Below, piece after piece: positions 1-8,413 of a DNA stretch of 34,809 nt (position 1 is its first letter; each line of letters begins with the position of its first letter). The stretch covers positions 1 through 34,809 of the forward strand of contig JBEKLQ010000034.1 of NCBI GenBank assembly GCA_050010115.1. The letters run 5' to 3'. This DNA is from JAKACA01 sp050010115 (GTDB lineage Bacteria > Actinomycetota > Acidimicrobiia > Acidimicrobiales > Bog-793). The notes beneath the pieces are model-generated. The model was not told the DNA's origin, made no database searches, and was given only the letters and a program-made list of their open reading frames with translations. Position numbers and translations under genes: made by a program.

Positions 1-303
1 GCAGCCGCGACATGAGCGCCCAACCGGGCCACCAGGGCGCCGCCCGGACCTGAGCCTCGCCGGTCGACTCGCCGGCCTGGCACGGGCTCGCCGGCCAAGT
101 CGACCGCACTCACTCCGGAGGCCACGGGTCTGACATCGACCAATCATGCCGCACGGGCCAGCCGGCGAACGGAGGCACACGGCGCCCCAGTCCCGCGCCG
201 GGGGGCCCCATGTCCAGGTCTTCCCCGATGGACTCGTGAGTACCATCAGACGAGCAGTGAGGAACGACTTCGCACCCATCGACGGCCCCGGCCGTGCGTG
301 TCC
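1..303. other. Non-coding stretch downstream of the universal stress gene
   Basis: No recognisable gene. The open frames here, on both strands, have low-complexity Arg/Pro/Gly-rich translations typical of high-GC shadow frames, and none resembles a family I know. The only structure seen is an imperfect hairpin at 61-106, listed separately. The region lies 3' of the minus-strand universal stress gene, so it may contain the end of that transcript. Confidence 0.5.
61..106. repeat. Imperfect inverted repeat, possible transcription terminator
   Basis: CGGTCGACT (61-69) and GCCGGC (71-76) pair with GCCGGC (90-95) and AGTCGACCG (98-106). This gives a stem of about 15 bp with a small bulge and a 13-nt loop. 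There is no T-tract on either side, so it is not a classical intrinsic terminator. Its place about 200 bp beyond the stop of the minus-strand gene would suit a 3' end signal, but this is inference. Confidence 0.3.
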
Positions 304-726
304 TCAGATGTGCCCGAAATGCTTGATGATCACTACGGGGCAGGCGGCGTGCTGGACGCACTCCTGGCTGACCGAGCCCAGCTTGAGACCGGCGAAGCCA
401 CCTCGGCCCCGGGATCCCAGCACCAGCATGTCAGCGTCCTTGGACGCTTCAATCAACGAAGCGCTGACGTCTCCCTCGGCGACGAGCTTGGTTATCGGCA
501 CGTGCGCCTCGGGAAGGACTGCGGCGACGGCCTCCTCTAGGAAGATCTTGCAAAGTCTCTCCACCTCGCCCCGATCGAATGCACCGGGCATGCCGATGAA
601 GGGCATCTGCCATGCGAACACCGCGACTATCTCACCCTGGTGGATCTTCGACTCGCGGACAGCCCAGCGGAGAGCGGCGTTCCCATGCTGAGACCCGTCG
701 ACTCCGACCACGATGCGGTACGTCAT
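304..726 (-). CDS. Universal stress protein (UspA family)
   Basis: A 140-residue single-domain UspA-fold protein, a cytoplasmic nucleotide-binding stress protein. The N-terminus reads IVVGVDGS, the usual first beta strand and loop with the conserved Asp10. The C-terminal part carries the ATP-binding signature G-x2-G-x9-G-S (Gly104, Gly107, Gly117, Ser118) followed by ACPVVII, the typical last strand. Length matches the family. The ATG at 726 overlaps the TGA of the upstream transporter gene by four bases (ATGA, 723-726), so the two are probably translationally coupled. The partner suggests a role tied to phosphate or energy status, but no specific function can be read from the sequence. Confidence 0.93.
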   Translation of the reverse strand: MTYRIVVGVDGSQHGNAALRWAVRESKIHQGEIVAVFAWQMPFIGMPGAFDRGEVERLCKIFLEEAVAAVLPEAHVPITKLVAEGDVSASLIEASKDADMLVLGSRGRGGFAGLKLGSVSQECVQHAACPVVIIKHFGHI

Positions 727-2156
727 GACGTCCCCGGCCCGAGCTTGCCGGAGGACTGCGAAGCGTAGGCCGTCTGCTCGAGTTGTTCGAGGCTCAGCCC
801 CTTGGGCTCGGGGAGAAGCAAGATCGTGAATCCGAGCCCGAGCAGGCAGACGATGCCCGCCACAACCTCAGCGCCTTGCAATCCCCATGAGGAGGCGAGC
901 ATGTCCGGGAAGAGGTAGGCCCCGGCAAAGGCGCCCAATTTGCCCAAGGCGGCCGAGATGCCATGCCCGGTAGTCCGAACGTCCACCGGGTAGATCTCGG
1001 CCGGGTAGACGAAGGTCGTCACGTTTGGCCCGAACTCGGTGAAGAAATAGCTCACGCCAAAGAGTATGACAAAGGGTGCCACCGTGGTCGTGACCCCCGG
1101 CACGAGACCGATGAGCAGGAAGGTGACGGCCATCATGGTGAAGCCAAGGCACTGGATCTTCTTGCGACCCGTCCTGTCCAACAATCGGATGGCCAACGCA
1201 TAGCCGGGCAGGGCGAACACCACGAAGATGGCCAACTGCAGCAGCGTGTTATGTAGGAGCGAACCGTGGGGGTTGATGACCTTCAGTACCTCGGGGCTCG
1301 AGATGGTATTGCCGTAATAGGCGAAGTCGAGCACGGCCCACGTGCCGGCCGTGCCGACGAGCCAGAAGAGCATGCGACGGTTCCGGGCCAAGGTCCGGAA
1401 CCCCCCCAGCGCAGTCTGTCTTAGGCGAGCCTTCGATTCGGCTTTCGGGCCCCTGGAGGCTGATTGGCCGGTAGCGGCGGCGATGGCGGCTCGCGCCTCG
1501 TCGAGATCACCGCCAGCTTGGGCGAAGCGGGGGGTCTCATTGATCTGACGCCGCAGATAGAAGACGGCCAATCCAGGGATCGCCCCCAATCCCAGCAGGA
1601 CGCGCCAGATGACGCCAATGGGTACATGCGAGGCCAGCAGGATGGCGGCGATGAGAGGACCCACCACCAGGCCGGCACCCTGCATGGCGAATACCAGGCC
1701 AACCATTTTTCCGCGTGATCTCTTGGCGGAGTACTCGCTCATGATGGTGGCGCTCACCGGATAGTCCCCACCGATACCGATGCCCAGAACGATGCGAGAG
1801 ACGAGCAGAAACGTGTAGTTCGGGGAGATAGCCGACGCGATGGCACCGATGGCCAGGATGAGCACCTCGTAGCCGTAGATCTTCTTGCGTCCGAAGATGT
1901 CCGCGACCCGCCCGAAGATGACGGCGCCGACGGCTGAGGCGGCCAAGGTGGCGGAGTTGAGGAGCGACACCTGGCCAGTCGAGAGGCTCCACTGCGACTT
2001 GAGGAGGGCCACCACTACGCCGATGATGAACAGGTCGTAGGCGTCGGTGAAGAACCCCATGCCCGATATGAACATGATCTTGTACTGGAACCTTGTGATC
2101 TTGCTGTCGTCGAGCGCGGCGAAAGTTCCGGGTCCGGCAACGGGCGTCGCAGCCAT
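723..2156 (-). CDS. MFS transporter, inorganic phosphate:H+ symporter-like (PHS family)
   Basis: A 477-residue polytopic inner-membrane transporter of the major facilitator superfamily. FFTDAYDLF (about 35-43), motif A GRVADIFGRKK (82-92) and GGDYPVSATIMSE (129-141) match the phosphate:H+ symporter (PHS, Pho84-like) branch rather than sugar porters. The open frame continues 145 codons upstream, but those overlap the DUF3151 gene in another frame and are not transporter-like. I therefore start at ATG 2156. An in-frame GTG six codons earlier is also possible. Two GTTCACC repeats (2201-2218) resembling an actinobacterial PHO box lie just upstream, which supports phosphate as substrate. The stop overlaps the start of the universal stress gene. 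The substrate is inferred, the superfamily is certain. Confidence 0.85.
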   Translation of the reverse strand: MAATPVAGPGTFAALDDSKITRFQYKIMFISGMGFFTDAYDLFIIGVVVALLKSQWSLSTGQVSLLNSATLAASAVGAVIFGRVADIFGRKKIYGYEVLILAIGAIASAISPNYTFLLVSRIVLGIGIGGDYPVSATIMSEYSAKRSRGKMVGLVFAMQGAGLVVGPLIAAILLASHVPIGVIWRVLLGLGAIPGLAVFYLRRQINETPRFAQAGGDLDEARAAIAAATGQSASRGPKAESKARLRQTALGGFRTLARNRRMLFWLVGTAGTWAVLDFAYYGNTISSPEVLKVINPHGSLLHNTLLQLAIFVVFALPGYALAIRLLDRTGRKKIQCLGFTMMAVTFLLIGLVPGVTTTVAPFVILFGVSYFFTEFGPNVTTFVYPAEIYPVDVRTTGHGISAALGKLGAFAGAYLFPDMLASSWGLQGAEVVAGIVCLLGLGFTILLLPEPKGLSLEQLEQTAYASQSSGKLGPGTS

Positions 2157-2158
2157 GT

Positions 2159-2179
2159 GGGAAGTCTGAATCACTTCCC
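2159..2179 (-). promoter_or_regulatory. 5'-leader hairpin next to the transporter start codon
   Basis: A perfect 7-bp stem: GGGAAGT (2159-2165) pairs with ACTTCCC (2173-2179) across a 7-nt loop. In the minus-strand mRNA it ends two bases before the ATG of the transporter. It covers the only purine-rich stretch (GGGAAG) that could serve as ribosome binding site. It could modulate initiation; no further evidence. Confidence 0.35.
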
Positions 2180-2200
2180 GGAGTTCAACAGGGCATTCAG

Positions 2201-2218
2201 GGTGAACGGAAGGTGAAC
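2201..2218 (-). promoter_or_regulatory. PHO-box-like direct repeat (PhoP operator)
   Basis: Read on the minus strand, two exact GTTCACC repeats are separated by four bases (TTCC), giving the 11-bp spacing of PHO-box direct-repeat units bound by PhoP in Streptomyces and relatives. The repeats lie 45-62 bp upstream of the ATG of the phosphate-type transporter, in the 112-bp gap after the DUF3151 gene. A third unit in register is absent or very degenerate. I infer phosphate-starvation control of the transporter and universal stress genes. Confidence 0.6.
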
Positions 2219-2268
2219 AGTTGGTGCGGGCACGACGGAGCGTGCAGGTACGGCGAGACGTGCAGGGC

Positions 2269-2700
2269 TTAGCGCGCCCGGTCCGGGTCGAGCTGATAGA
2301 GGAAGAGGGTGCATCGCTCCTCCTCTTCGGTTTCGCCGATCGCATCAGCGGCTCGACGCAGGGCCTCGAGTGAGCGGAGGAAACCCCGGTTCGTTTCGTG
2401 GCACCAGCGCACGTAGCCCGAGCCTCGCCAGCCCGCGGCTCGCAACGCGTCGAGGCCTCGGTGATAGCCGACCCGAGCGTAGGCGTAGGACTGCACGTCG
2501 TCCTCGGCCAACTCGGCAAGTGCCGCCCAGGCTTCCAGGAAGCGCGGGTAGGCACGGGCAACGGCAGAGACAGCGGACTCACGGCCCGCACCCGACCTCA
2601 TCAACGCGTCTGCCAGCGCCTCTGTCCATTCCTCGGGCGGAGCGGGAAGCACCGTCTCAGGGAGGCCTCGGCTGAGCGTGACTGCTGCGTCGTCGGTCAT
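2269..2700 (-). CDS. DUF3151 family protein
   Basis: A 143-residue soluble protein of the actinobacterial DUF3151 family, function unknown. Recognisable features are an N-terminal LPETVLP segment, a central alpha-helical stretch rich in Ala/Glu (RAYPRFLEAWAALAELA), and the conserved SYAYARVGYHRGLDALR and GSGYVRWCHETNRGFLRSL blocks that define the family. The start at ATG 2700 has a good ribosome binding site (GAGGATGGAG). The frame is open 45 codons further upstream, but that part is not family-like. The gene lies 112 bp upstream of the transporter on the same strand, with the PHO-box-like site between them, so it is probably a separate transcription unit. Confidence 0.85.
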   Translation of the reverse strand: MTDDAAVTLSRGLPETVLPAPPEEWTEALADALMRSGAGRESAVSAVARAYPRFLEAWAALAELAEDDVQSYAYARVGYHRGLDALRAAGWRGSGYVRWCHETNRGFLRSLEALRRAADAIGETEEEERCTLFLYQLDPDRAR

Positions 2701-3015
2701 GACTCCATCCTCGCCTACGCCGTCAAGGGCAATGCTGCCATTTGGATCGCGTCTCGCCCGTTGGCCACCGTTCCGTAAACAAGGCGATGGCAGACAATCA
2801 GAAGGTTGTGGCAGCTTGGGTGACGAGTTCATCACTCAATTCTGGGAAGCTGGCGGCGGCGATGCGGAACTAAGCTCCCAGCACTTCACTACCTCCTAGC
2901 GCGAGGAGGCCGACCTGCCAGGGGACCCAGAGCCGACGTGGCTATACCTGAACTCGCGCCCGCTGGGCCCGCGGCGACACCTACGGGTGTCGAGCCGCCG
3001 TACAAGGGAGAGCCG
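2701..3015. other. Divergent intergenic region between DUF3151 and the ABC exporter
   Basis: This 315-bp gap must hold promoters for the leftward DUF3151 gene and the rightward exporter operon. I could not assign -35/-10 boxes with confidence. The exporter frame is open from GTG 2938, but those 26 codons are Pro/Ala-rich and lack a family match. AAGGGAGAG just before ATG 3016 is a better ribosome binding site. No other gene or repeat was seen. Confidence 0.4.
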
Positions 3016-4746
3016 ATGCTGACCCACCTCTTGCGACGCTACCTCGGCCACTACACCCGCCAGGTGAGCCTGGTCGTCGTACTCCTCATCGTGCAGGCAG
3101 TCGCCAACCTCTACTTGCCGAACCTCACCGCCGACATCATCAACAACGGCATCGCGAAGGGCGACGTCCACTACATCTGGACGACCGGTGCGTGGATGCT
3201 CGGCATCACGCTCGTAGTGGGAGTGATGGCCATGGTGGCCGTGTACTTCGCCTCAATGACTTCGATGAGCATCGGCCGAGACATCCGTGACGCGGTCTTC
3301 AAGGCAGTGCAGCGTTTCTCGGCACAGGAGATGAACCACTTCGGGACTCCCTCGCTCATCACTCGCAACACGAACGATGTCCAGCAGATCCAGCTGTTCC
3401 TGCAGATGGCCCTCACAGTCATGGTCCTGGCGCCGATCATGAGCATCGGCGGCGTGATAATGGCGCTGCGAGAGGACGTGACGCTCTCGCTGCTCCTCGT
3501 GGTGGTCGTGCCCGTGATGATCATCCTCATCTCGATCCTTCTCTCGAAGGCGATCCCGCTCTTTCAGTCGATGCAGTCCAAGATCGACCGGATCAACCTC
3601 GTGCTTCGCGAGCAGATCACCGGCGTGCGAGTCATCCGGGCGTTCATCAGGACCGGCCACGAACGGCAGCGCTTCGCCGACGCGAACGGCGACCTCACCG
3701 CCACAGGACTCCGGGTAAACCGCATGTTCGCGCTGGCACTGCCAGCGGTCATGGGGGTGCTCAATCTCACGAGCGTCGCCGTGCTCTGGTTCGGCGGCCA
3801 CCTGATCAACAGCGGCCGGATGCCGATCGGCAACCTCACGGCCTTCCTCAGCTACATCCTCCAGATCCTCATGTCCGTGTTGATGGCCGTGATGATGGTC
3901 ATCCTCGTGCCGCGGGCCGTCGCGAGCTCCGAGCGGATCGAGGAGGTGCTGCGCGCCGAGCCTTCGGTCGTCGACCGGGCAGAGCCCGTCCTCCCCCCGT
4001 CCCCGAGCGGCCTCGTGGAGCTGCGAGAGGTGGTCTTCGGATACCCGGGGGGCGAGCGACCGGTGCTGCACGAGCTGTCGTTCTCATTTCGACCAGGCGA
4101 GACCACAGCGATCACCGGCGGCACGGGCTCGGGCAAGACCACCGTGCTCAACCTCGTCCCACGCCTGTTCGACGTCACGAGCGGTGCCGTTCTCGTCGAC
4201 GGGGTCGACGTACGGGACCAGGCGCGAGAGCGCCTCTGGGCGAGGATCGGCGTCGTGCCGCAACGGGCGTACCTGTTCGGCGGCACCGTGGCGGAGAACC
4301 TCCGCTTCGGTCGGGAGGAGGCGACCGACCAAGAGCTGTGGCACGCCCTCGAGGTCGCCCAAGCTACCGACTTCGTCTCCGCCATGCCGGGGGGGCTGAA
4401 GGCCCCGATCACCCAGGGCGGCACGAACCTGTCCGGAGGGCAGCGCCAGCGGCTGTCTATCGCACGGGCGCTCGTGAAGCGGCCGGCCGTCTATTTGTTC
4501 GACGATTGCTTCTCCGCGCTCGACGCAGCCACCGACGCAAAGCTGCGCGGCGCGCTCCGATCCGAGACCAGGAGCGCGACCGTGATGATCGTCGCGCAGC
4601 GGGTGAGCACGATCCTGCACGCCGACCAGATCATTGTCCTCGACGACGGACGGGTGGTGGGGGTCGGCCCGCACACCGAGCTGCTGTCGTCTTGTCCCGC
4701 CTATCGGGAGATCGTTACATCTCAGCTCGGCGAGGAAGCCGCGTGA
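3016..4746 (+). CDS. Heterodimeric ABC exporter, subunit with degenerate catalytic site
   Basis: A 576-residue half-transporter of the multidrug/lipid ABC exporter class: an N-terminal six-helix membrane domain (about 1-310) fused to a nucleotide-binding domain. Walker A GGTGSGKT is at 368-375 and signature LSGGQ at 472-476. Walker B ends in Asp496 followed by Asp497, where the catalytic Glu would normally stand; an H-loop-like region reads VAQRVSTI. Asp for Glu marks the degenerate site of heterodimeric exporters such as TM287/288. The Q-R in place of the usual H-R in the H-loop (VAQRV) agrees with that. The start is ATG 3016 (AAGGGAGAG upstream). The stop overlaps the GTG of the next gene by four bases, so the two subunits are coupled and should form one transporter. 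The substrate is unknown. Confidence 0.93.
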   Translation: MLTHLLRRYLGHYTRQVSLVVVLLIVQAVANLYLPNLTADIINNGIAKGDVHYIWTTGAWMLGITLVVGVMAMVAVYFASMTSMSIGRDIRDAVFKAVQRFSAQEMNHFGTPSLITRNTNDVQQIQLFLQMALTVMVLAPIMSIGGVIMALREDVTLSLLLVVVVPVMIILISILLSKAIPLFQSMQSKIDRINLVLREQITGVRVIRAFIRTGHERQRFADANGDLTATGLRVNRMFALALPAVMGVLNLTSVAVLWFGGHLINSGRMPIGNLTAFLSYILQILMSVLMAVMMVILVPRAVASSERIEEVLRAEPSVVDRAEPVLPPSPSGLVELREVVFGYPGGERPVLHELSFSFRPGETTAITGGTGSGKTTVLNLVPRLFDVTSGAVLVDGVDVRDQARERLWARIGVVPQRAYLFGGTVAENLRFGREEATDQELWHALEVAQATDFVSAMPGGLKAPITQGGTNLSGGQRQRLSIARALVKRPAVYLFDDCFSALDAATDAKLRGALRSETRSATVMIVAQRVSTILHADQIIVLDDGRVVGVGPHTELLSSCPAYREIVTSQLGEEAA

Positions 4747-6707
4747 GCGCACGGGGCGCGGCGGGCCGGCCGGGGATGGGAGGCGGCTTCGCCGGACCGG
4801 GCCGGCCGGGGATGTCGATGCCGGCCGAGCGGGCAAAGAATTTCCGGGGCACCGTCCGGCGGCTGGCGCTGCGGTTGAGACCCGAAAGGATCCGCATCGC
4901 GATCGTGCTCGTGTTGGCCTCCGTCAGCGTGGCGTTCACCGTGTTCGGTCCGAAGATCCTCGGCAACGCGACCGACGTCCTCTTCAACGGCGTCATCGGC
5001 AAGCACCTGCCCGCCGGACTGTCCAAGCAGCAGGCGATAGCCATCCTGCGCTCGAGAGGCCAGGGACAGCTCGCAGACATGATCAGGGGCATGAACCTCA
5101 CCCCCGGTGTGGGAGTCGATTTCGGGCGTCTCGGGCGGCTGCTCGGCCTGGCGGCACTCGTGTACCTCCTCGGCGCCGTGCTCAACTGGGCCCAGGGCTA
5201 TCTCATGGCCGGGGTCGCGCAGCGCATCGTCTACCGCATGCGCGAAGACGTGGAGGCGAAGCTCGCCCGGCTCCCGCTCCGGTACTTCGATACGCACTCG
5301 CACGGGGACATCCTGAGCCGTGTCACGAACGACATCGACAACTTGACCACCACGCTCCAGCAGGGCCTGAGCCAGCTGCTCAGCTCGGCGCTCACGATTC
5401 TCGGTGTGATCGGGATGATGTTCTGGATCAGCCCGTTGCTTGCCGCCATCTCGCTTGTCACAGTGCCGCTGTCGCTTGTGGTCACGTTCTTCGTCGCACG
5501 CCGCTCCCAGCTGCAGTTCGCTGCGCAGTGGGCGCGCACGGGAGCGCTGAACGGCCACATCGAAGAGATGTACACGGGCCACGCGCTCGTGCAGATCTTC
5601 GGGCGTAGCAACGCCGTCGTCGAGGAGTTCGACCGCCAGAACGAGCGACTGTACGAAGCGAGCTTTCGCGCGCAGTTCCTCTCCGGTGTGATCCAGCCGG
5701 CCATGCAGTTCCTTGCCAACTTGAACTACGTCGCGATCGCGGTCGTCGGCGGTTACCGCGTGGTGTCGGGGGCGCTGTCGCTCGGGGATGTGCAGGCGTT
5801 CATCCAGTACTCCCGCCAGTTCACGATGCCAATCACCCAGGTGGCAAGCCAGATGAACCTCTTGCAGTCCGGGGTTGCCTCGGCCGAGCGGGTCTTCGCC
5901 CTACTCGACGCCGAGGAAGAGGAGCCGGACAGCCTCCACCCCGCTCAGTTCCTCGAACCGAGCGGACGGGTCGACCTCGAGCACGTGACATTCCGGTACG
6001 AGCCTGAGGAGCCACTTATCGCCGACTTCAGCCTTTCCGTCCCACCGGGCCAGACCGTCGCGATCGTCGGTCCCACCGGTGCGGGCAAGACGACGATCGT
6101 CAACCTCCTCATGCGCTTCTACGAGATCGGCGCGGGACGCATCCTCCTAGACTCCGTCGACGCCCACGAGCTCACGCGTGACGACGTGAGGCGGACATTC
6201 GGCATGGTTCTCCAGGACACTTGGCTGTTCACCGGGACGATCCGGGACAACATCGCGTACGGGCGGGAGCGTGCCACAAGCGAGGAGGTCATCGCCGCCG
6301 CCGAGGCAGCGTATGTCGACCACTTCGTGCGGACTCAGCCGGACGGTTACGACACCGTGATCGACGAGGAGGCGTCCAACATCTCGGCCGGGCAAAAGCA
6401 GCTCATCACCATCGCTCGGGCGTTCCTCGCGAACCCGACGGTCCTCATACTCGACGAAGCGACGAGCAGCGTCGATACGCGCACCGAGGTTCTCATTCAG
6501 CAGGCGATGGCCCGGCTGCGACACGGGCGAACGAGCTTCGTCATCGCGCACCGGCTCTCGACGATCCGCAACGCGGACACGATCGTCGTCATCGACGCCG
6601 GCCGGATCGTCGAGCAGGGCAGCCATGCCGAGCTCATCGCCCGGCAGGGTTTCTACGCCGAGCTGTACGAGAGCCAGTTCACCGAAGCCTTCGTGGAGAC
6701 TGTCTGA
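4743..6707 (+). CDS. Heterodimeric ABC exporter, catalytically competent subunit
   Basis: A 654-residue half-transporter. A Gly/Pro/Met-rich N-terminal tail (about 1-25) and the segment ERAKNFRGTVRRL precede six membrane helices and the ATPase domain, as usual for the longer partner of these exporters. Walker A GPTGAGKT is at 443-450, and Walker B has the catalytic Glu572 (LDEATSSVD). The H-loop reads IAHRLSTI. The signature is ISAGQ (547-551) instead of LSGGQ. The two subunits are complementary: this Walker A/B would pair with the partner's LSGGQ to form the active site. The partner's Asp-bearing Walker B would pair with this ISAGQ to form the degenerate site. The start is GTG 4743 in a GTGA overlap with the upstream stop. 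The substrate is unknown. Confidence 0.93.
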   Translation: MSARGAAGRPGMGGGFAGPGRPGMSMPAERAKNFRGTVRRLALRLRPERIRIAIVLVLASVSVAFTVFGPKILGNATDVLFNGVIGKHLPAGLSKQQAIAILRSRGQGQLADMIRGMNLTPGVGVDFGRLGRLLGLAALVYLLGAVLNWAQGYLMAGVAQRIVYRMREDVEAKLARLPLRYFDTHSHGDILSRVTNDIDNLTTTLQQGLSQLLSSALTILGVIGMMFWISPLLAAISLVTVPLSLVVTFFVARRSQLQFAAQWARTGALNGHIEEMYTGHALVQIFGRSNAVVEEFDRQNERLYEASFRAQFLSGVIQPAMQFLANLNYVAIAVVGGYRVVSGALSLGDVQAFIQYSRQFTMPITQVASQMNLLQSGVASAERVFALLDAEEEEPDSLHPAQFLEPSGRVDLEHVTFRYEPEEPLIADFSLSVPPGQTVAIVGPTGAGKTTIVNLLMRFYEIGAGRILLDSVDAHELTRDDVRRTFGMVLQDTWLFTGTIRDNIAYGRERATSEEVIAAAEAAYVDHFVRTQPDGYDTVIDEEASNISAGQKQLITIARAFLANPTVLILDEATSSVDTRTEVLIQQAMARLRHGRTSFVIAHRLSTIRNADTIVVIDAGRIVEQGSHAELIARQGFYAELYESQFTEAFVETV

Positions 6708-6949
6708 GTCGCCCCGCTCGGCGCCGGAGAGCAAGTTGTCGGATCCTTCGTCCCAGCCGAAATGGCCTTGAGTGTGTGCTCGCCGAAGGATTCTCCGACG
6801 GTGGCGCGAGGCCGAAGGTCGCCCCACTCCTGGCTTCATCTACACCTGAACGCCGCCCGCGAATTCGATGGCCCGTCGCCGGGACTCTGGCGGACGGGCG
6901 TGGCATCTGGACTCCTTCTCCAGGAGAGCACTGCGCTCCTCAGGGTAGG

Positions 6950-6975
6950 TGTCTGTCAAACCGGGTCAAGCCCAC
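6950..6975 (-). mobile_element. Solo terminal inverted repeat of an IS3-family element
   Basis: The minus strand here matches the left end of the IS3-family element at 30224-30249 in 24 of 26 positions (GTGGGCTTGACCCG, one change, TTTGAC, one change, GACA). No transposase sequence is attached on either side. It sits in the 291-bp gap (6708-6998) between the convergent ABC exporter and WS/DGAT genes, about 24 bp beyond the WS/DGAT stop. I read it as a relic of a lost or imprecisely deleted copy. The rest of the gap holds no gene I can support. Confidence 0.6.
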
Positions 6976-6998
6976 AATTCTCCTTGCGGCCCGCGACG

Positions 6999-8402
6999 TC
7001 AGCCGCGTGTCGGCAACGGATTCACGGCGCGGTCCGACGCGTCTTTCAACTCCGCCAGGGAGGCGCCAAGCAGATCGACGATCAGCCACGGGTCCGGGAC
7101 GCTTGCGGGACAGCCCAGCACCGAGATATGGAGACTGCCGGCGCAGCTCCAGGCCGTGATGTTGAGCCCGATGCCCTCGAGGATCGGACCCACCGAGTAG
7201 ATGGCTTCGAGCACTGCCGCCCCGACGTACAGCTGCTGAGAGGGGCCCGCGACGTTCGAGAGAACCAGGTTGACCGGAGGCCGCACGCGGTTTGCCAGAT
7301 GAGTTCGCGCCCATGTCCGCACGACCAGGGCGTACAGCTGTGGGGGTACTACTTCGGCGCGCCTCCCCAGCAGGTCATTGCCGAGGGCGGACCTGACTTT
7401 CTTGGCCGCGGCACTGACGCTGGTGATGTGGCGAACCCGCTCGAGGGGATCGGCGATATCGGTCCCGATCGAGACGTACAAGTTGTCGACGCGGTTGCCG
7501 CCGAGGCGGGTGACGCTCGGATCCGTTGACACTGGGACACTCGCCACAAGCGGTCGATCCGGTAGCTCGCCTTGATCCAGCAGGTAGGCGCGGAGGGCGC
7601 CGGCGCACACGGCCAAGAAGACATCGTTCAGGGTCGCGTTGAGCGCCCGACGGACCGTCTTCAGGTCGTCGAGCACAAGGGTTGTCATAGCGAACGTGCG
7701 CGTCGGCGAGAGCGACACGTTGAACGTCGTCTTCGACGTGTGGAACGGCAAAGGCGGCCTCACCGGTGACGAGCGTCTCCGGGCTTCCGACGCGCGTAGC
7801 CCCTCCACCGAACGCGCTACCAGCCGGGGAACCTCCCGCATCCGCGTCATGTGGCCTCGTGCCGCCAACCGCAGTAGCTGGCGTCGAGGGGGGAGCGCCT
7901 CCGACCGCCACTCGTCCGCACCAGGCCGGCCCAGGATCGAGGAGTCCAATACGTTCTGCAATAGCGCCACCATGGCGGTGCCGTCGGCCAGGGCGTGGTG
8001 AACCTTCGCAACGACGGCGACTCTCCGGTTGGCCAGGCCCTCGACCACGACGATCTCCCACAACGGGCGGTTCCGGGGGAGTGGCCGGCTGGCAACGTCG
8101 GCTACCACCGCCGCGAGCTCTCGATCGCCTCCCGGCGCTGCAGCCCGCCGCCGTGTGACATGCCGCCGCAGATCGAAGTCGGGATCCTCCACCCACACGG
8201 GGTGCCCAAGCCCGAGTGGGACCGGCACGGCGCGTCGGCGGAACGACGGGAGCCGATGGAGCCGACGGCCGAACAACTCGATGATCTCGTCGTACGAGAG
8301 GTTCTCGGGGAGCGCCGACACGTCGAATACGGCCACTTTCAAGGTGTGCATGTGCGCCGTGGGCGTCTCCGAGTAGAGGAACTTGGCGTCGAGGCCGACC
8401 AT
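6999..8402 (-). CDS. Wax ester synthase / diacylglycerol acyltransferase (WS/DGAT)
   Basis: A 467-residue WS/DGAT-family O-acyltransferase, which transfers acyl groups from acyl-CoA to diacylglycerol or fatty alcohols to make storage lipid, usually at the inner membrane or lipid droplets. The N-terminus LDAKFLYSETPTAHMH is the family start. The active-site motif HHxxxDG is HHALADG at 135-141, with His136 as the expected base. RNRPLWEI and NDVFLAVCAGALR are the other conserved blocks. I start at ATG 8402 with GGAG upstream; a TTG three codons earlier is possible. The upstream hydrolase gene ends 11 bp away, so the two form an operon. A second WS/DGAT lies in the divergent operon. Confidence 0.93.
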   Translation of the reverse strand: MVGLDAKFLYSETPTAHMHTLKVAVFDVSALPENLSYDEIIELFGRRLHRLPSFRRRAVPVPLGLGHPVWVEDPDFDLRRHVTRRRAAAPGGDRELAAVVADVASRPLPRNRPLWEIVVVEGLANRRVAVVAKVHHALADGTAMVALLQNVLDSSILGRPGADEWRSEALPPRRQLLRLAARGHMTRMREVPRLVARSVEGLRASEARRRSSPVRPPLPFHTSKTTFNVSLSPTRTFAMTTLVLDDLKTVRRALNATLNDVFLAVCAGALRAYLLDQGELPDRPLVASVPVSTDPSVTRLGGNRVDNLYVSIGTDIADPLERVRHITSVSAAAKKVRSALGNDLLGRRAEVVPPQLYALVVRTWARTHLANRVRPPVNLVLSNVAGPSQQLYVGAAVLEAIYSVGPILEGIGLNITAWSCAGSLHISVLGCPASVPDPWLIVDLLGASLAELKDASDRAVNPLPTRG

Positions 8403-8413
8403 CGGCTCCAACG

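Noticed and set aside
723..2591. A 622-residue transporter with a 145-residue N-terminal extension
   Set aside because: The extension is Arg/Pro/Ser-rich and overlaps the well-supported DUF3151 gene in another frame. The transporter-like sequence begins at ATG 2156, after the PHO-box-like site.
3253..4071. A 272-residue minus-strand frame rich in His, Asp and Glu opposite the ABC exporter
   Set aside because: The composition is the mirror of codon usage in the real gene; there are no motifs and no ribosome binding site.
4338..4742. Extended N-terminus of the second ABC exporter subunit
   Set aside because: These 135 codons overlap the ATPase domain of the first subunit out of frame. The GTGA overlap at 4743 is the normal coupling.
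7991..7998. Further PHO-box half sites such as the single GGTGAAC inside the WS/DGAT gene
   Set aside because: Single copies within coding sequence without a partner at 11-bp spacing are expected by chance.
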